A stretch of DNA of 64,000 nucleotides, taken from Maniola hyperantus (lineage: Eukaryota > Arthropoda > Insecta > Lepidoptera > Nymphalidae). Shown piece by piece: positions 42,738 through 54,670 of the stretch. Position 1 is the stretch's first letter, and each line of letters starts with the position of its first letter. Where the stretch lies: the NCBI RefSeq assembly GCF_902806685.2, contig NC_048552.1:11683662-11747661 (forward strand), in the 5' to 3' direction. Both the position numbers and the translations under genes were made by a program. Below the pieces are notes generated by a model, which did no database searches, was not told where the DNA came from, and saw only the letters and a list, made by a program, of their open reading frames with translations.

Positions 42738-43004
42738 TACGAGATTTTATGTCTCACCAACGTTGACAGTATTCGAGTGTCGAAACACTTCCGCGTTATA
42801 GCAAACTGAATCTTAACTGCCTTATTTCAAAGCTCAAGTTTGTCTACACATCTAAGGCCAGCGCTCCAAGCGGAAACGTTGCGATTAAAATCAGTGGCAT
42901 TGAATTTTGGACTTCAATTCAAGGTGCTTTAGGTCCATTTCACTTTGAAGTTATTGTGTTTCGACTCTCGAATTCTAGCAACGTTGGTGAAACGTAAAAT
43001 AAGG
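42738..43004. mobile_element. TIR element (MITE), TAAGATTTTACGTCTC family
   Basis: GTACGAGATTTTATGTCTCA left, TTGGTGAAACGTAAAATAAG right, interior GCCAGCGCTCCAAGCGGAAA. Worn compared with 44605-44881. Confidence 0.78.
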
Positions 43005-43465
43005 TATGATTCCGAACCACGCTGCACGCAGCAGCGCTGCCGCAACAGTGCTGTCACCAGCTGTTACAGTGCTGTCGCGGCACTACTGGTCCCCATACAA
43101 TCTCTATAAGCTTATAAGACATTACATTCCGAGCTAGGCAGCAATGTCGCGGCAGCAATGTAGCGGAACATTGCTACCTAGCAAAACTGCATATTTCACA
43201 GAGTTCCGCCGAGCAGCGGTTTAAAAGGCGAACCAATCTCTCAATTACACTTTCATGTCCAGTAGAAGTAAATTGTATGAAACCGAAACGGTTGGTGCTT
43301 TTTATCTTCCCTTTGCATTCCCACTTTTTCCTTTGCTGCGGAAATTCACTTGTGAACTCGGTGTTTTTCTACCTATATACAACGAAATCTCCGAGATTAC
43401 TGATCCGACCGAACGCGATCCGACGAAGTCGCGGGCATCAGCTAGTTATATCACGAATCTTTCAG

Positions 43466-43645
43466 TATAGTACGGTATAATAACATTGTAAATTGAAAAA
43501 TTAAAAAGAGCAACCGCCGAGTTTCTTGCTGGTTCTTCTCGGTAGGAACGGCATTCCGAACCAGTGGTAAATTAAAACTACCTGACTATTCATAAATACT
43601 TGTAAAAAGTTTACATGAATAAAAAACCTTCTATTCTATTCTTTC
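43466..43645 (+). mobile_element. LINE 3' end (GAGCAACCGCCGAG family)
   Basis: GTACGGTATAATAACATTGT, GAGCAACCGCCGAGTTTCTT, TTCATAAATACTTGTAAAAA, tail TTCTATTCTATTCTTT. Confidence 0.75.
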
Positions 43646-43849
43646 ATATTGCATAGCTGCAGTTACGTACTACATACGTCAAAGCTACCTATATTAGTTG
43701 CATCGCGCTATATTCAGCCATCAATCATCATGGCTTCGTATTGAAAGCTCAGTCAGTCAGAGAATCCTTACGTGTTCATAATCCTTCAGTACACTATGTT
43801 CACTATATATGTAGGTTCACTAATAATATTGTAGCCAGCTACAATATTC

Positions 43850-44270
43850 ATCATCATCATCATCAGCCTGTGGACGTCCACTGTTGGACATAGGCCTTCC
43901 CTAAAGAGCGCCACCACACCCGGTCCTCAGCCTTCCTCATCCAGCCACTTCCCGCCAGCCTCTTTATATCATCGGTCCATCGTGCTGGAGGGCGTCCAAG
44001 GACTTTCCGGCTCCAACGGCCATCGCCTCTACGACAGGCATGACCTGCCCACTGCCACCTCAGCTTGCTAATAGTTTGGGCTATGTCAGTGACCTTGGTT
44101 CTTCTGCGGATCTCCTCATTTCGGATCTTATCCCTCAAGGAAACTCCTAACATATCCCTCTCCATAGCTCGCTGAGCGACTTCGAATTTGTGAACAAGGC
44201 CGTTTGTCAGTGTCCACGTTTCAGCACGATAGGTGACGAAGGGAAGAACAACGGGACAATATTACCATTT
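43850..44270 (-). pseudogene. RTE-like LINE ORF 3' end, longest copy
   Basis: From 44165 the frame MERDMLGVSLRDKIRNEEIR then RRTKVTDIAQTISKLRWQWA is open for 100 codons to QQWTSTG and a stop at the CAT tail. A related upstream piece to 44270 (TYRAETWTLTNGLVHKFEVA) is in another frame. Only the C-terminal segment of the reverse transcriptase polyprotein; the catalytic YxDD region is absent. Subfamily differs from 46247-46483. Confidence 0.82.
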
Positions 44271-44317
44271 CAATAATGGCGCCCACCATCTGGATTGTGT
44301 GTCCTAGGTATATATAC

Positions 44318-44395
44318 TAGCACAACCTTGACGCTTAGTTGGAGAGGAAAGGGGAATATTAGTCATTTAATATGGCTAATATTCTTTTAAAAATA
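44318..44395 (+). mobile_element. SINE-A 3' fragment
   Basis: AGCACAACCTTGACGCTTAG, GGAGAGGAAAGGGGAATATT and A-rich end. Confidence 0.72.
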
Positions 44396-44604
44396 AAAAA
44401 TAAAATACTCGTCTAATTATAGGTAGGTAGGTACCTACCTATAATTTTCTCACTCACAAACTTCCATCTAAGTTGATTGGATTAATACGCCATTCAGAGT
44501 TGTTAGTTTCGTGAGTTCGTAACACAATTAGAGATGGTATCTGACGATTTCAATTAACGTACATGGAAAGTTCGTATTAATTGTAAGGATAGGTAGATAT
44601 TTCT

Positions 44605-44881
44605 GTACCCGTAGTACAAGATTTTACGTCTCACCAAACGAAAAAAAATACTTCTGCGTTACAGTAAACTGGGTCTTAAAAGCCTTGTTTTAAAGCTCAA
44701 GTTTGTCTACACTTCTACAGCCAGCGCTCCAAGCGGAAACATTGCGAAATTAAAATCAGTGGCATTGAATATTTGACTTCAATTCAAGGCTGTTTAGGTC
44801 CATTTTACTGTAACGCGGAAGTATTTCGACTCTCGAATTTGGTTTCGTTTGGTGAGACGTAAAATCTTGTACTACGGGTAC
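44605..44881. mobile_element. TIR element (MITE) with 39-bp perfect inverted ends
   Basis: GTACCCGTAGTACAAGATTT and 19 further bases at the left are the exact inverse of the right end. Best-preserved of three copies (others 38425 and 42738). No coding capacity. Confidence 0.9.
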
Positions 44882-45014
44882 TGAGGAGACATGGAGGTTA
44901 TATTCGGAATACGTACGTGATTTGGTTAAGCAATAGTTAAGTGTTTAGCAAGATTGGGGTGAATTAGTGCGAACTTAAACAGAAATTTCTTTAAAATATA
45001 CCTATTATATTTAA

Positions 45015-45617
45015 AAACCGGCCAAGTGCGAGTCAGGCTCGCGCAATGAGGGTTCCGTACTACAGTCATATTTTTTCGACATTTTGCACGATAATTCAAA
45101 AACTATGATGCATAAAAATAAATAAAAATCTGTTTTAGAATGTACAGGTGAAGACCTGTCATATGATACCCCACTTGATATAGTCACTCACTTCGAAAGT
45201 TGAAAATACTAATTATTAGTTCATGACCACAATTTAATTTTTTTTGTGTGATCTAACCCTAAATTCACGGTTTTCAGATTTTCCCCCAAATGTCAGCTAT
45301 AAGATCTACCTACCTTTTTTTTTTTTTTTTTTTTTTTCCGCTGGTAAAAATGCTATTAGGCATGCCGCACAAGGGTGGGTATGTGGGACTCACTCGCGGT
45401 TTGTTTAACCGCCATCAGCATACCCACTAAAAAACCCAGCGGTGCCGTCCGCGTCAAGTATAAGACGTCTCAGGATCCCGGATATCGGATGCGACTGAGA
45501 CGTCCATTTCATGATTCTAGGTCAACGGGAAGTACCCTGTAGGTTTCTTGACAGACAGACAACAAAGTGATCCTATAAGGGTTCCGTTTTTCTTTTGAGG
45601 TACGGAACCCTAAAAAC
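45015..45617 (+). mobile_element. CGGCCAAGTGCGAGT-family element with an internal insertion
   Basis: AACCGGCCAAGTGCGAGTCA to TACGGAACCCTAAAAACTTA is complete except for foreign DNA at about 45316-45512, beginning with a T run and reading CCGCTGGTAAAAATGCTATT, GGGACTCACTCGCGGTTTG, CGACTGAGACGTC. The insert is probably a 5'-truncated retroposon on the minus strand, judging by its poly(T) start. Confidence 0.75.
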
Positions 45618-45655
45618 TTAGCAAACACCCACATGTAAACGGCTCACCGGATTTT

Positions 45656-45978
45656 GACGACCTCCCTGGCGCAGTGGTCTTATTAGTGGGAGGTCCCTGG
45701 TTCGATTCCTGGCAGGGGTTTGGAATTTTATAATTTCTAAATTTCTGGTCTGGTCTGGTGGTAGGCTTCGGCCGTGGCTAGTTACCACCCTACCGGCAAA
45801 GCCGTGCCGCCAAGCGATTTAGCGTTCCGGTACGATGCCGTGTAGAAACCAAAGGGGTACGGGTTAAATAAAAACTGCCATACCCTTTCCAGGTTAGCCC
45901 GCTATCATCTTAGACTGCATCATCACTTACCATTAGGTGAGATTGCAGTCAAGGGCTAACTTGTATCTGGATAAAAAA
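45656..45978 (+). mobile_element. SINE-B, near full copy
   Basis: GACGACCTCCCTGGCGCAGT, with a short deletion in the anticodon region, then B box GGTTCGATTCC, body and A-rich tail. Confidence 0.83.
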
Positions 45979-46246
45979 AAGGATTTCAATAAAGGTTTCA
46001 TATATTTGCAAACACACTATTTCGAAACAAAACACATTAGAAGCAGGTGCTCCGAAACGGAATACACTAAACTAAACTAAAACTAAAACAAACATCACGT
46101 CTATCGTATAAAAACTAACTTTTTGCGCCGCGGGGTGAAATGAAGTTAATATTGTTATTGTGAGATAAAAATAGCTATCATTTTGTTTGGAACTTTTAGT
46201 TGTGGTGTTACGTTCAAACTTCAAACCTAAGTAATAGATGTTGGTA

Positions 46247-46483
46247 TCATCATCATCATCAACCGATAGATGTCCACTGCTGGACATAGGTCTCTTGTAG
46301 GGACTTCCACACGCCACGGTCTTGCACCGTCTGAATCCAGCGACTCGTCTGATGTCGTCCGTCCACCTAGTGGGAGGTCTTCCAACACTGCGTCTTCCGG
46401 TGCGAGGTCGCCATTCCAGCACCTTGGGACCCCAACGTCTATCGGTTGTACGAACTATGTGCCCTGCCCATTGCCACTTCAGC
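46247..46483 (-). pseudogene. RTE-like LINE ORF 3' end
   Basis: From 46485: MLKWQWAGHIVRTTDRRWGP, then RTGRRSVGRPPTRWTDDIRR, a deletion and frameshift near 46340, and the GATGATGATG tail (CAT repeat here). Confidence 0.8.
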
Positions 46484-46546
46484 ATGTTGTTAGTAATACC
46501 TACCTACCACCTAGTAGATACCTACTTACTTATTAGTGTATTCCAT

Positions 46547-46673
46547 ACAAAATGAGTTCTCACACAACTGTCATGTCAAAAGTACGGTTCACCTTCAAAA
46601 TAAGGACTAAATTCGAACTTTTGACATGACAGATGACACACAAAGTAAAATGGCGCGTGTGAACTCATTTTGT
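46547..46673. mobile_element. TIR element (MITE), 127 bp
   Basis: ACAAAATGAGTTCTCACAC left and GTGTGAACTCATTTTGT right, with an inner pair CTGTCATGTCAAAAGT/ACTTTTGACATGACAG. Almost a complete hairpin. Confidence 0.82.
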
Positions 46674-46855
46674 ACGCATTATAACACTTGATTACTTTGT
46701 CTTTAGTGTCTTTATGTCTTTAGTGCTAAAAAAATTTTACCAGACATTTCACCGCTAGCCTCATCTGGTGAAAGAAAGGCTGGCTAATTCTTTGCGCAAA
46801 GGCTGGCTGTCCAACGTGGAAATGCTGCCAGTATTCTTGGCACCATTGCACGTGG

Positions 46856-46916
46856 GCTTGATTTATACAATAGGTAATTAGATGCCTTATCTAATTACCT
46901 ACTGTATAAATCAAGC
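46856..46916. repeat. Hairpin with 28-bp arms
   Basis: GCTTGATTTATACAATAGGT onward pairs with the inverse ending at 46916; 27 of 28 positions match, loop GCCTT. Confidence 0.9.
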
Positions 46917-46935
46917 CAAGCCCAAAAATCCTAGT

Positions 46936-47108
46936 AATATTATAAATCACGCAAAAGCTACGAGATGGCTTTGGCTGAAATTTGGAATGGAGATAGATAA
47001 TACCCTGGATTAACACATAGGCTACTTTTTATCCCGGAAAATCAAAGAGTTCCCGCGGGATTTTGAAAAACGTAAATCAACGCGGACGAAGTCGCGGCCA
47101 CCAGCTAA
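46936..47108 (+). mobile_element. Helitron-like element, type B, shortened
   Basis: AATATTATAAATCACGCAAA, TTTTTATCCCGGAAAATCAA, and CAACGCGGACGAAGTCGCGG then CCACCAGCTAAT. Confidence 0.72.
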
Positions 47109-48290
47109 TATTACAAAAAAGCTTTAAGATTTATTGTATTATTTTCAATAGAAGTAAAAATATTTACTTAACGAAGCCTTAACAAAGCTTCTTAGCGTTT
47201 ACAAATCTCTTAGGAATAGTAGCGCCAAGTGGGAAATTTAATTTAAAACATAACCTGCTTTTATCTCGAATTTTCCACTCTCGGCACCATATCCACTGTG
47301 TGAAATGTTTTTAATTAACATTTACCTGGAATTTAATTTTAGATTTTGTATTTTAGAGTTGCCTCAAAAACTTTATCCCTCTGAGTAAGAGAGAATGAAC
47401 TGGAAGGTGGCAACTGGCAACTAGCAAACGACTAAAACCTCCCACCAGACTAGACCAGAGACAATTTAGAAATCATAAATTCCGGAATCGCCAGTCAGTC
47501 AGTCGCCTTTTCCTTTTATAGATTAAGATTTCGGTATTTTTTCTGTCTATGTGACACGACTCACGAGTAACTCCCTGAAAATTAAATGCTTTAGGTAACG
47601 TTCTATGACGCTCTTAAAAATAAAACATTAAAAGGGACAAAATTAGAAATTTTCTTGTTACTTTGATTTAAAAATAAAAATAAACCCGTACTTGACATGA
47701 GATTAATTATTCATGTATTTATGTAAATTTATTCCAGCCTCGACACTTTTCCGCGCCGTCATCAAAGTTTAAGAGACGCGCCGGAATTATCTCATGGAAC
47801 ACGAGTGTCGCGTTGCGGATTACCTTTGATTACCGCTGATTACCGTTGATTACCGCAGGTTACCGTTGATTACCGCTCGTTTAATGTGGTAAGCGAAAAT
47901 CGTGACATTGCTACACTGACCTATGGGGTATTAATATATAAGCGACTAGCGTTTTATTGCTGCCTTCACTTTAACTCGAGGATGCGATTTTAACAATTTC
48001 AAAGGTCTGTATCTGAAGTAAAACAAAACAAAGAGCATTTATTGTGGACCTTTTTATAATAATAATAATTTATTTATTTAAATAACTCAGTACAGTTATA
48101 CTTTGTTTCCCCATTTTATTTCACCAGATTCAGGTTACCTTTATATTGACGACTTTTGTTCAATTTAAAACTTAGGTACATTCAAACTGCAAAAGAACGG
48201 CTAAGCTAGGAATTGGTTTAATACAATTATTTACCTATTTCTAGATTTTCTTTACCCTTTTATCTTAAACCTGCTTGATGCCCTAAATTT
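47109..48290. other. No gene recognised; 10-bp tandem repeat
   Basis: 47818-47877 has six units of GATTACCGTT-type sequence. A short type A Helitron-like end lies near 47495-47530. Remainder AT-rich. Confidence 0.6.
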
Positions 48291-48650
48291 TTTTTTTTTT
48301 TTATTCGTTATAGGCGCACGCTTGACCACGATCACACCTGATGTAAAGTGATGATATGGCCTAAGATGGGACGCGTTTGCCTAGAAGGTGCCTATTCACT
48401 CTTGTTTTAAAGATACCCGGATTATAATTGACAGGAAACACTGATCTAGGAAGAGTATTCCAGACCCTAGCCATGCGTATAAGGAATGATGACGCAAAGC
48501 GTTTCGTACGCGAAGATGGAATGTTGACGACATAGGGGTGAAAACTCGCCCGGTGTCTTGCGGTACGGTGGTAGAAAGGTGAGGGAGGGACAAGATCGAA
48601 CAGCTCCTGAGCACACTCTCCGAAATATATCCTGTAAAACACCGATAGGC
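48291..48650 (-). pseudogene. LINE ORF2 C-terminus and 3' end
   Basis: Minus frame 48642-48361 includes YFGECAQELFDLVPPSPFYH, FHPYVVNIPSSRTKRFASSF, RMARVWNTLPRSVFP and NYNPGIFKTRVNRHLLGKRV, the normal carboxyl end of a LINE reverse-transcriptase ORF, then 3' UTR with poly(A) (T run at 48287-48302). Open over 93 codons; 5' truncated, catalytic domains missing. Confidence 0.8.
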
Positions 48651-49030
48651 CGGCAACTATAACATTAAATAACTGCCGCTGAAATTAAACGCTGTAAGCT
48701 TATCACTTTAATCTTTGATATAATTTATCTGTTTAGTTCCTTCACGAACCGTGACCGCGATTCTTTTGGTAATAATTTAAAATATTCCGGGCGGATAGTG
48801 AGATCTAAATTAACGAATTTCGCAAAAGTCACGAATTACGAAAGAAAAGAAAGCTGGCAACATTTGAAATTAAATTACATCGCATACTTTTCTCTCCGGA
48901 GACTTCTGGGTTCTACGGTTTATAAAATAACACGGTTAGTATTTTTGTTAATCCCCTTAAGAAATAAATTAATAGAGTAAATACTAGCTTCTTTGTACGA
49001 CTTCGTACGTGTAGACTGTAAATTACCTTT
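48651..49030. other. No gene or repeat recognised
   Basis: AT-rich, short open frames only. Confidence 0.5.
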
Positions 49031-49031
49031 T

Positions 49032-49592
49032 TTAGGGTTCAGCACCCAAAGGGTGCCTACGGGACCGTCCGTTCATCCGTCCGTCTGTCAGCGGGTTCTC
49101 GTGAACCATTAATATCTAGAAAGTTTTTTACTGAATGTAATGTATTTCTATTGACACTATAACAACAAATAATAGAAATTTCAAAATAATGAAAATTTAA
49201 AAATTGAAAGTGTTATTTAGTATGGAACCCTTCTTGAGCGAGTCCAACTCGCACTTTTCCGATTTTTATATTCATAGACTTGTACTTGGCTGTGATAGGC
49301 TTCCTTCGCTTCGAGAGGTCGGGGGTTCGATCCCGGGCACGCACCTAACTCTGACTTTCCAGAGTTATGTGCGTTTTAATATCATTTGCTTAGCTGTACA
49401 GAAAACATCGTGGGGAAACCTGCATACCTGTGAATTCTCCATAATTTTCTCAAAGGTGTGTGTGTGTGTGAAGTCTGCCCATCCGCACTTGGCCATCGTG
49501 GTAGACTATCGCCTAAGCCCTTCTTACTCTGAGAGGAGACCTGTACCTACTCAGTAGAGGGTCGGCGATTGGTTGATCATGATGATGATGAA
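49032..49592. mobile_element. CGGCCAAGTGCGAGT-family element (minus) next to SINE-C (plus)
   Basis: 49032-49262: TTTAGGGTTCAGCACCCAAA to AACTCGCACTTTTCCGATTT, inverse, internally short. 49287-49592: SINE-C with GGGGGTTCGATCCCGGGCAC, CAGAGTTATGTGCGTTTTAA, GAGAGGAGACCTGTACC and GGTTGATCATGATGATGATG. Confidence 0.75.
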
Positions 49593-49671
49593 TATTAACT
49601 TTGTACCGCAATTTTCAATTTCGCAATTGGAATACTTCCCAAGCACAGAGTCACTCGAGTGATACGAACGC

Positions 49672-49703
49672 GCGCCCGCCCGCCCGCCCGCCCGCCCGCC
49701 CGC
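49672..49703. repeat. CCCG microsatellite
   Basis: About seven CCCG units (CGCGCCCGCCCGCCCGCCCG onward), in a GC island of about 60 bp in otherwise AT-rich DNA. Confidence 0.92.
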
Positions 49704-49709
49704 GCCGTT

Positions 49710-50524
49710 GCGGCTTTGAGCACATGGAGCGTTGGCAGAAAAAATAAAAATGGAACGAGCAACCGTCCCAATTATATCGGCTGCATAAAAGATCCAAAAT
49801 GGAGTGCTATATCCCAATGTACAAGTATATTACACAATCAGCCACTTTTATCAGTTTTTTTTAATATAATGTAATATTGAGATAAAAAATGTTTTTTTTT
49901 TTAAATTTCAATTTTAATTAACAACTTACTTACCTACTCTTTCTTTCGTACAACAGCTTATCTACGTAATAAAATTTAAGTTAGATTTGGCAGACTAGTA
50001 AAAACTGGAAAGAGCAACCATGCCAATGCCAATTATGTTGGCTAAGCATTTGTTTAGCCAAATATTTACTACGTTTTAGTAAAAAAATAGACTCGTAACA
50101 GTATTTACTGTTAGTAGTTAGTAGTTTTTTTACTTTGTTTTTTACTAAAACATAGCAAATATTAAATACAAATTAAACTTCTTCACCTAAACACATCGCT
50201 GGCCTACTAAGACTAAAATTTTAATCTAGCCTCTTGCGTCCCTTGTATAAACAATTCACAGCCAGAATAGCGCTACACGAGAGCTGTCTACGAATATAAT
50301 TCTTTCAGGGGTGCATTTTCGGAGTTTTTATTTTAATTTCTGTACACCGTTGAGCTGTTCACACAATGGAAACGCGGCTTAAAGAACAAAAGCATCTTAC
50401 GCTTTCATATTTTTCTCCAAAACTAAGATATTTTATTGTGTTTTTGATCTTATAAATGTGATTATGTTACAAAAGCAACAACCTGTAACTTTTCGAAAGT
50501 CACAAAGCAAATAAGAAGAAGAAG
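49710..50524. other. No gene recognised
   Basis: AT-rich. 50368-50385 (AATGGAAACGCGGCTTAA) equals the right end of the TIR element at 57355-57527 and is a fragment of that family. Confidence 0.5.
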
Positions 50525-50529
50525 AAAAA

Positions 50530-50730
50530 GAACTTTTCGGAGTTATGTGTGTTTTCTTGCTATAACAGTGAAGGGAAACATCGTGAGGAACCCTGCATGC
50601 CTGAGAGTGACCTCCATAATGTTCTCAACTGTGTGTGAAGTCTGCTAATCCGTACTCGGCCAGCATGGTAGACTATGGTCAATACCTTTCTCATTTTGAG
50701 AGGAGACCCGTACTTTGTACTGAGCCGAGA
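50530..50730 (+). mobile_element. SINE-C without its tRNA-like head
   Basis: AACTTTTCGGAGTTATGTGT, AACATCGTGAGGAACCCTGC, ACTCGGCCAGCATGGTAGAC, GAGAGGAGACCCGTACTTTG. An inverse SINE-A tail fragment follows (50735-50768). Confidence 0.75.
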
Positions 50731-50825
50731 TTATTATTTTTAAAGAATATTAGCCACGTTAAATGACAATGTAATTATTTTACAAATATAGCGGTTTCAC
50801 TACTTCGGTTTCGTATTGGAGATTT

Positions 50826-51055
50826 GCTACAGAAGTACTCGGTCGAAAATCAATTTGGACGAATTTAATTTTATTTGTAGCTTTTAAAAAGTGAATCTAC
50901 AGAAGATGTACTCGGTCGAGAATCAATTCGGTTTCGGATGAATTAAATTTTTATTTTTTACTTTTAAAAGTAAATCTACAAAAGATGTACTTGGTCGAGA
51001 ATCAATTCGGTTTCGGATGAATTTAATTTTTATTTGCTGCTTTTAAAAGTGAATT
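50826..51055 (+). repeat. Three tandem copies of a 70-80-bp unit
   Basis: Units start at 50826, 50896 and 50975. Shared: CTACAGAAG(ATG)TACTCGGTCG, AATCAATTCGGTTTCGGATG, TTTTTATTTGCTGCTTTTAA. AT-rich, non-coding. Confidence 0.85.
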
Positions 51056-51375
51056 CGATAAATTATAGTCGACTCAGCGAAATAAACGACTATTTGATGG
51101 CCGTTTTAAATCCGCTTAAATGTTTTAAATTTTCGATCTCGATGATTCATTTGGGCGATAACCGTCAGATAAAAATTTAACTACAAATGTTTTTACACTT
51201 CGTATTAAATTTATTTTGATACTTTATTTAGTTTTAATATTGTAAATTATGTTTCAAGTAAGAAAAGTACCGTTAACGTTGACTTCAAATTCAAATTTTA
51301 TTTATTTATGTAGAAAACAAAACAAGAACCCTATAAGTAGTCTATGTTTTCTTCTTCTCCGGTTCAGAACAAAAT

Positions 51376-51592
51376 CTATAAAAGGAAAAGGTGACTGGCT
51401 GACTGACTGACTGATCTATCAACGCACAACTCAAAGTACTGGACGGATCGTGCTGAAATTAGGCCTGCAGATAGCTATTATGAAGTAGACGTCCGCTAAG
51501 AAAGGATTTTAAAAATCAACCCCTAATGGGGTAAAACAGGGGTTTGAAATTTGCGTTGTCCACGCGGACGAAGTCGCGAGCATAAGCTAGTC
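51376..51592 (-). mobile_element. Helitron-like element, type A, full copy
   Basis: CTATAAAAGGAAAAGGTGAC, ATCAACGCACAACTCAAAGT, and CACGCGGACGAAGTCGCGAG then CATAAGCTAG. Confidence 0.82.
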
Positions 51593-51735
51593 GTTAATAA
51601 AATAATATTTCGTGCATAACGAGTAAAATAAACATCCGAAATGTGTAATTACGAGTTTAAAAAGTAGCACTAATCACATATTATTTAAAAGACTTAAAGA
51701 ATAATTAGTAAAAAAAACAAAAATACAAAAATAAT

Positions 51736-51998
51736 TTACCTAAGGAGTTTTTCAATAGTATGTAAAACTCATAAATTGACAATCATCCCATACTTATTTC
51801 ATTTGAATTGGATTTAATTTTAACACATTTTGTTGTCTCATTTCACATCTCATAAGTAAACTATAAGTAATATAACTATAACTATAAGTATTTTATCGCT
51901 AAGTATCGATTGCACCACATCACTATTTAAGAGCCGTAAAAAGCAGGCAACACACGAAACGTCATTTTGGTCTGCGGAATTAAAAAATAGACTATAGC
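51736..51998 (+). repeat. Dispersed repeat, uninterrupted copy
   Basis: TTACCTAAGGAGTTTTTCAA, TATCGATTGCACCACATCAC and CACACGAAACGTCATTTTGG appear again, in order but interrupted twice, at 54928-55716. This copy shows the pre-insertion state of both sites. Confidence 0.85.
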
Positions 51999-51999
51999 C

Positions 52000-54148
52000 G
52001 TCCATTTCGTCTGCGTATCACAACCATTTTGAAAAGAAATAATGACCGGCAAAGCTTTTAGCAACTATCATGGCTACGGAATCTAGCTTTACGTGAGTTT
52101 GGACTAGTTTTTGTCGTTCCTTTTTAAAATTAAAACAATACTGTTCTTAATCTTCTGAATAGCCTTCTTCTAGTAGGTACTACGACATCAATAAGTTATA
52201 GATAAGTATATTATCAAAATATAAATTGTACGCCTTTGATGAAGTTTTTAACAGGAATTGTTTAGAAAGAGGGATTATGAGTAGGAGAAGTAATGGGGTT
52301 TTATTTATTTAATATAGAACCATCTACAAACCTACATACGCATAACACACACATATTAGTATAACACATAATATGGTTTTAGGTTCTATGTTAACTTTAT
52401 TTTATGGTCAGTTACACAGCGCATAAGACAAAAAAATCGTAGTAGACTTGTTTAAAGTTAAAACTAGATTAAAATTAAAATTTGAAAACCTAATATTAAA
52501 ACAAGGGGGCTTAGTGTATATGCATATCTATATAGATAGGTACAGATGATAGAGTTTAATAAACTCTGCCTAAATATGCATACCTACTCTTCTAAACGAA
52601 TTATTTATTTATGAATTCCCTTTTAATAATAGCCACCCTCAAGTGAAATAATTTAGGTACAATCTTCATTTTGAACAAAGCACGAACAACAAACTTTGCC
52701 TAACGGAACAACATTGTTGCCTTTATGAATTTCAGCCGATGTTTCACCAGAAAGTAATTTCTCAGCCCAGCTGAACCACTAAATTTAGAGGCTTTTAAAT
52801 ATTATCTTGCATTTACCTGCGACTTTGACCACGAGTAACTAATATTATAACCTTCTCACTCTGAGAGGAGACCCGTGCTCTGTAGTGAGCTGGCGATGGT
52901 TGATGATGAACTAATATTATAAAAAGAAAAGCTTGCCATTTGACAGTTGTTCTAATTGTCTGTTACAAAGTTAACGGACCTCTATACCTGTGATTAAATG
53001 TAATGCTTTGTTAGGGAAATAAACGCTCGCTAGTGCGTGGTAGAAGTTAGAACACTCAAGTCCATTAACAGTCTGTTAAACCATTTGACTGAATGTTAAA
53101 TTAAGAAACAGGGTAGGTATGTCGATATTGGGTCTTAACCTAAAAACAACTAATAAACGAAACTTAAATCAAGGACTTATATCGCCATATTATGTATGAT
53201 AATTGACGATATTTCTTAGCCCAAAGAAAAAGGCCAATACCTTATTATGCGGCCAATATTAATTTTGTGGAGGCCCATTCGAGTGCTCTCCAAGTCTTAT
53301 TGTTGTCTGAAGTGTCGGTTTATTGTTGTATTTGACTTATTCTTTTCATATGCCTATTGACAGTGGGCCCATATTGTCCTAATAATATTCTTTGTTTTGG
53401 TTGAGGACTCGATATTAGGTACGTCATTTAGATTTCAGAACAAAAGTGGTTGACATAGCTCAAAGAATAGGAATGATGGCTACTAGTCAAATCAGCGACT
53501 TTTTATCAAACGTCAAAACGCTCGCTCAGTAAAGTAGCTTGTATGAAATAAACAGCTGATAATGAGAAACTTTTAAGGTCGACAATTGACATGTTAATGT
53601 TATTAGCTTTTAAAATTTGTGTCTTAACGTTACCTATTAATAAGGTTCAATTTTAATGAAAGTGTGAAGTATGATTAAGTTTTCACTTCTGTCAGCCGTC
53701 TCCGCACTGATTGCCATTTTTTTTGCAAATATAGAAAGTTTGCTTGTTTCATCAATGTAAAAAGTAAAGGAAAAAGTTAAATTGAGCCGTATCTTGATGA
53801 CTTTTGAATAAATAAAGGTCTTTGTTAACGCAAACCTTTTTGTAAACTAATGTCAAGGGTAACTTTGAAAACAAAGTCACCAAAACTCTGCGTAGGGTGC
53901 AAAACTTTTCAGACTTCACTTATAACAATGTCCCAAACTTTACAGTTACAAGTTACAAAATAGTTAATGTGTAGAACTATTTTGGAGAAACTTTAACTCG
54001 GTAGCGTCTAATAAATTATTTTGTTGCGGATTCTTTTAGACATTTCCCTTGATGGTTAGTGAAGATGGAAGCGCGATACGGCATCATTCCAGAACGCGGA
54101 ATCACTAGACGGTTTTATCTAGAGGTTTTACTTTTTATAATAACCTAA
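52000..54148. other. No gene recognised
   Basis: 2.1 kb of AT-rich DNA with no long open frame. Recognised pieces: a SINE-C tail (52851-52911) and a segment (53472-53531) matching 751-812 (ACTAGTCAAAT..ACTTTTTAT..AAACGTCAAAACGC). Confidence 0.55.
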
Positions 54149-54374
54149 CTGAAATATTAACTTGACTAGGGCACAATAATTGTTATTGCGACCAGTCAAT
54201 CAAAATGGCGACCTAAACACAAAAGTATTTAACAGTCGGTCGAGTCTCGAGTCGGATCGAGACTGCCTTAAAAACCATCAACCATCCGTATTTATACAAT
54301 CGACTCAAGATGGCTTTCTCGCGACAGATCACGTGACTTCCGTTTGAAAAGGCGGCAACTACAAATGCGACAAC
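54149..54374 (+). repeat. Dispersed repeat, copy 2 of 2
   Basis: Matches 1020-1236 throughout, with a 9-bp length difference. Confidence 0.75.
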
Positions 54375-54563
54375 TCATACCACCATAAGATCAAATCAGA
54401 TTGAAAAATCCTAATACAATGTAAAGGATTATTTGAATGATAAGAGAGCTTGGGAATAAGTTGCTTAACAGCTTTGTGTTAGTTCTAATAAGTTTAAGCA
54501 ATTTTGAAAAGTGGTGATAATAAAAAGAATACCCAGATGAGTTTGTTGTGGGCTCTTCTCAGA

Positions 54564-54670
54564 CCTGGGCGCGTTTGGAACCCTCGTAGCTTTAGTTTTA
54601 GTACGTATTAATAATCACCACTATATCATCTTACAAATCAAAATTCTGACCATCAGTAAGCGTAAAATTT
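54564..54670 (+). repeat. Dispersed repeat, copy 2 of 2
   Basis: Matches 24557-24665 (ACCTGGGCGCGTTTGGAACC, AATCACCACTATATC). Confidence 0.65.

Noticed and set aside
49672..49703. CpG-island promoter
   Set aside because: The GC content comes from a CCCG microsatellite; no gene start is visible nearby.
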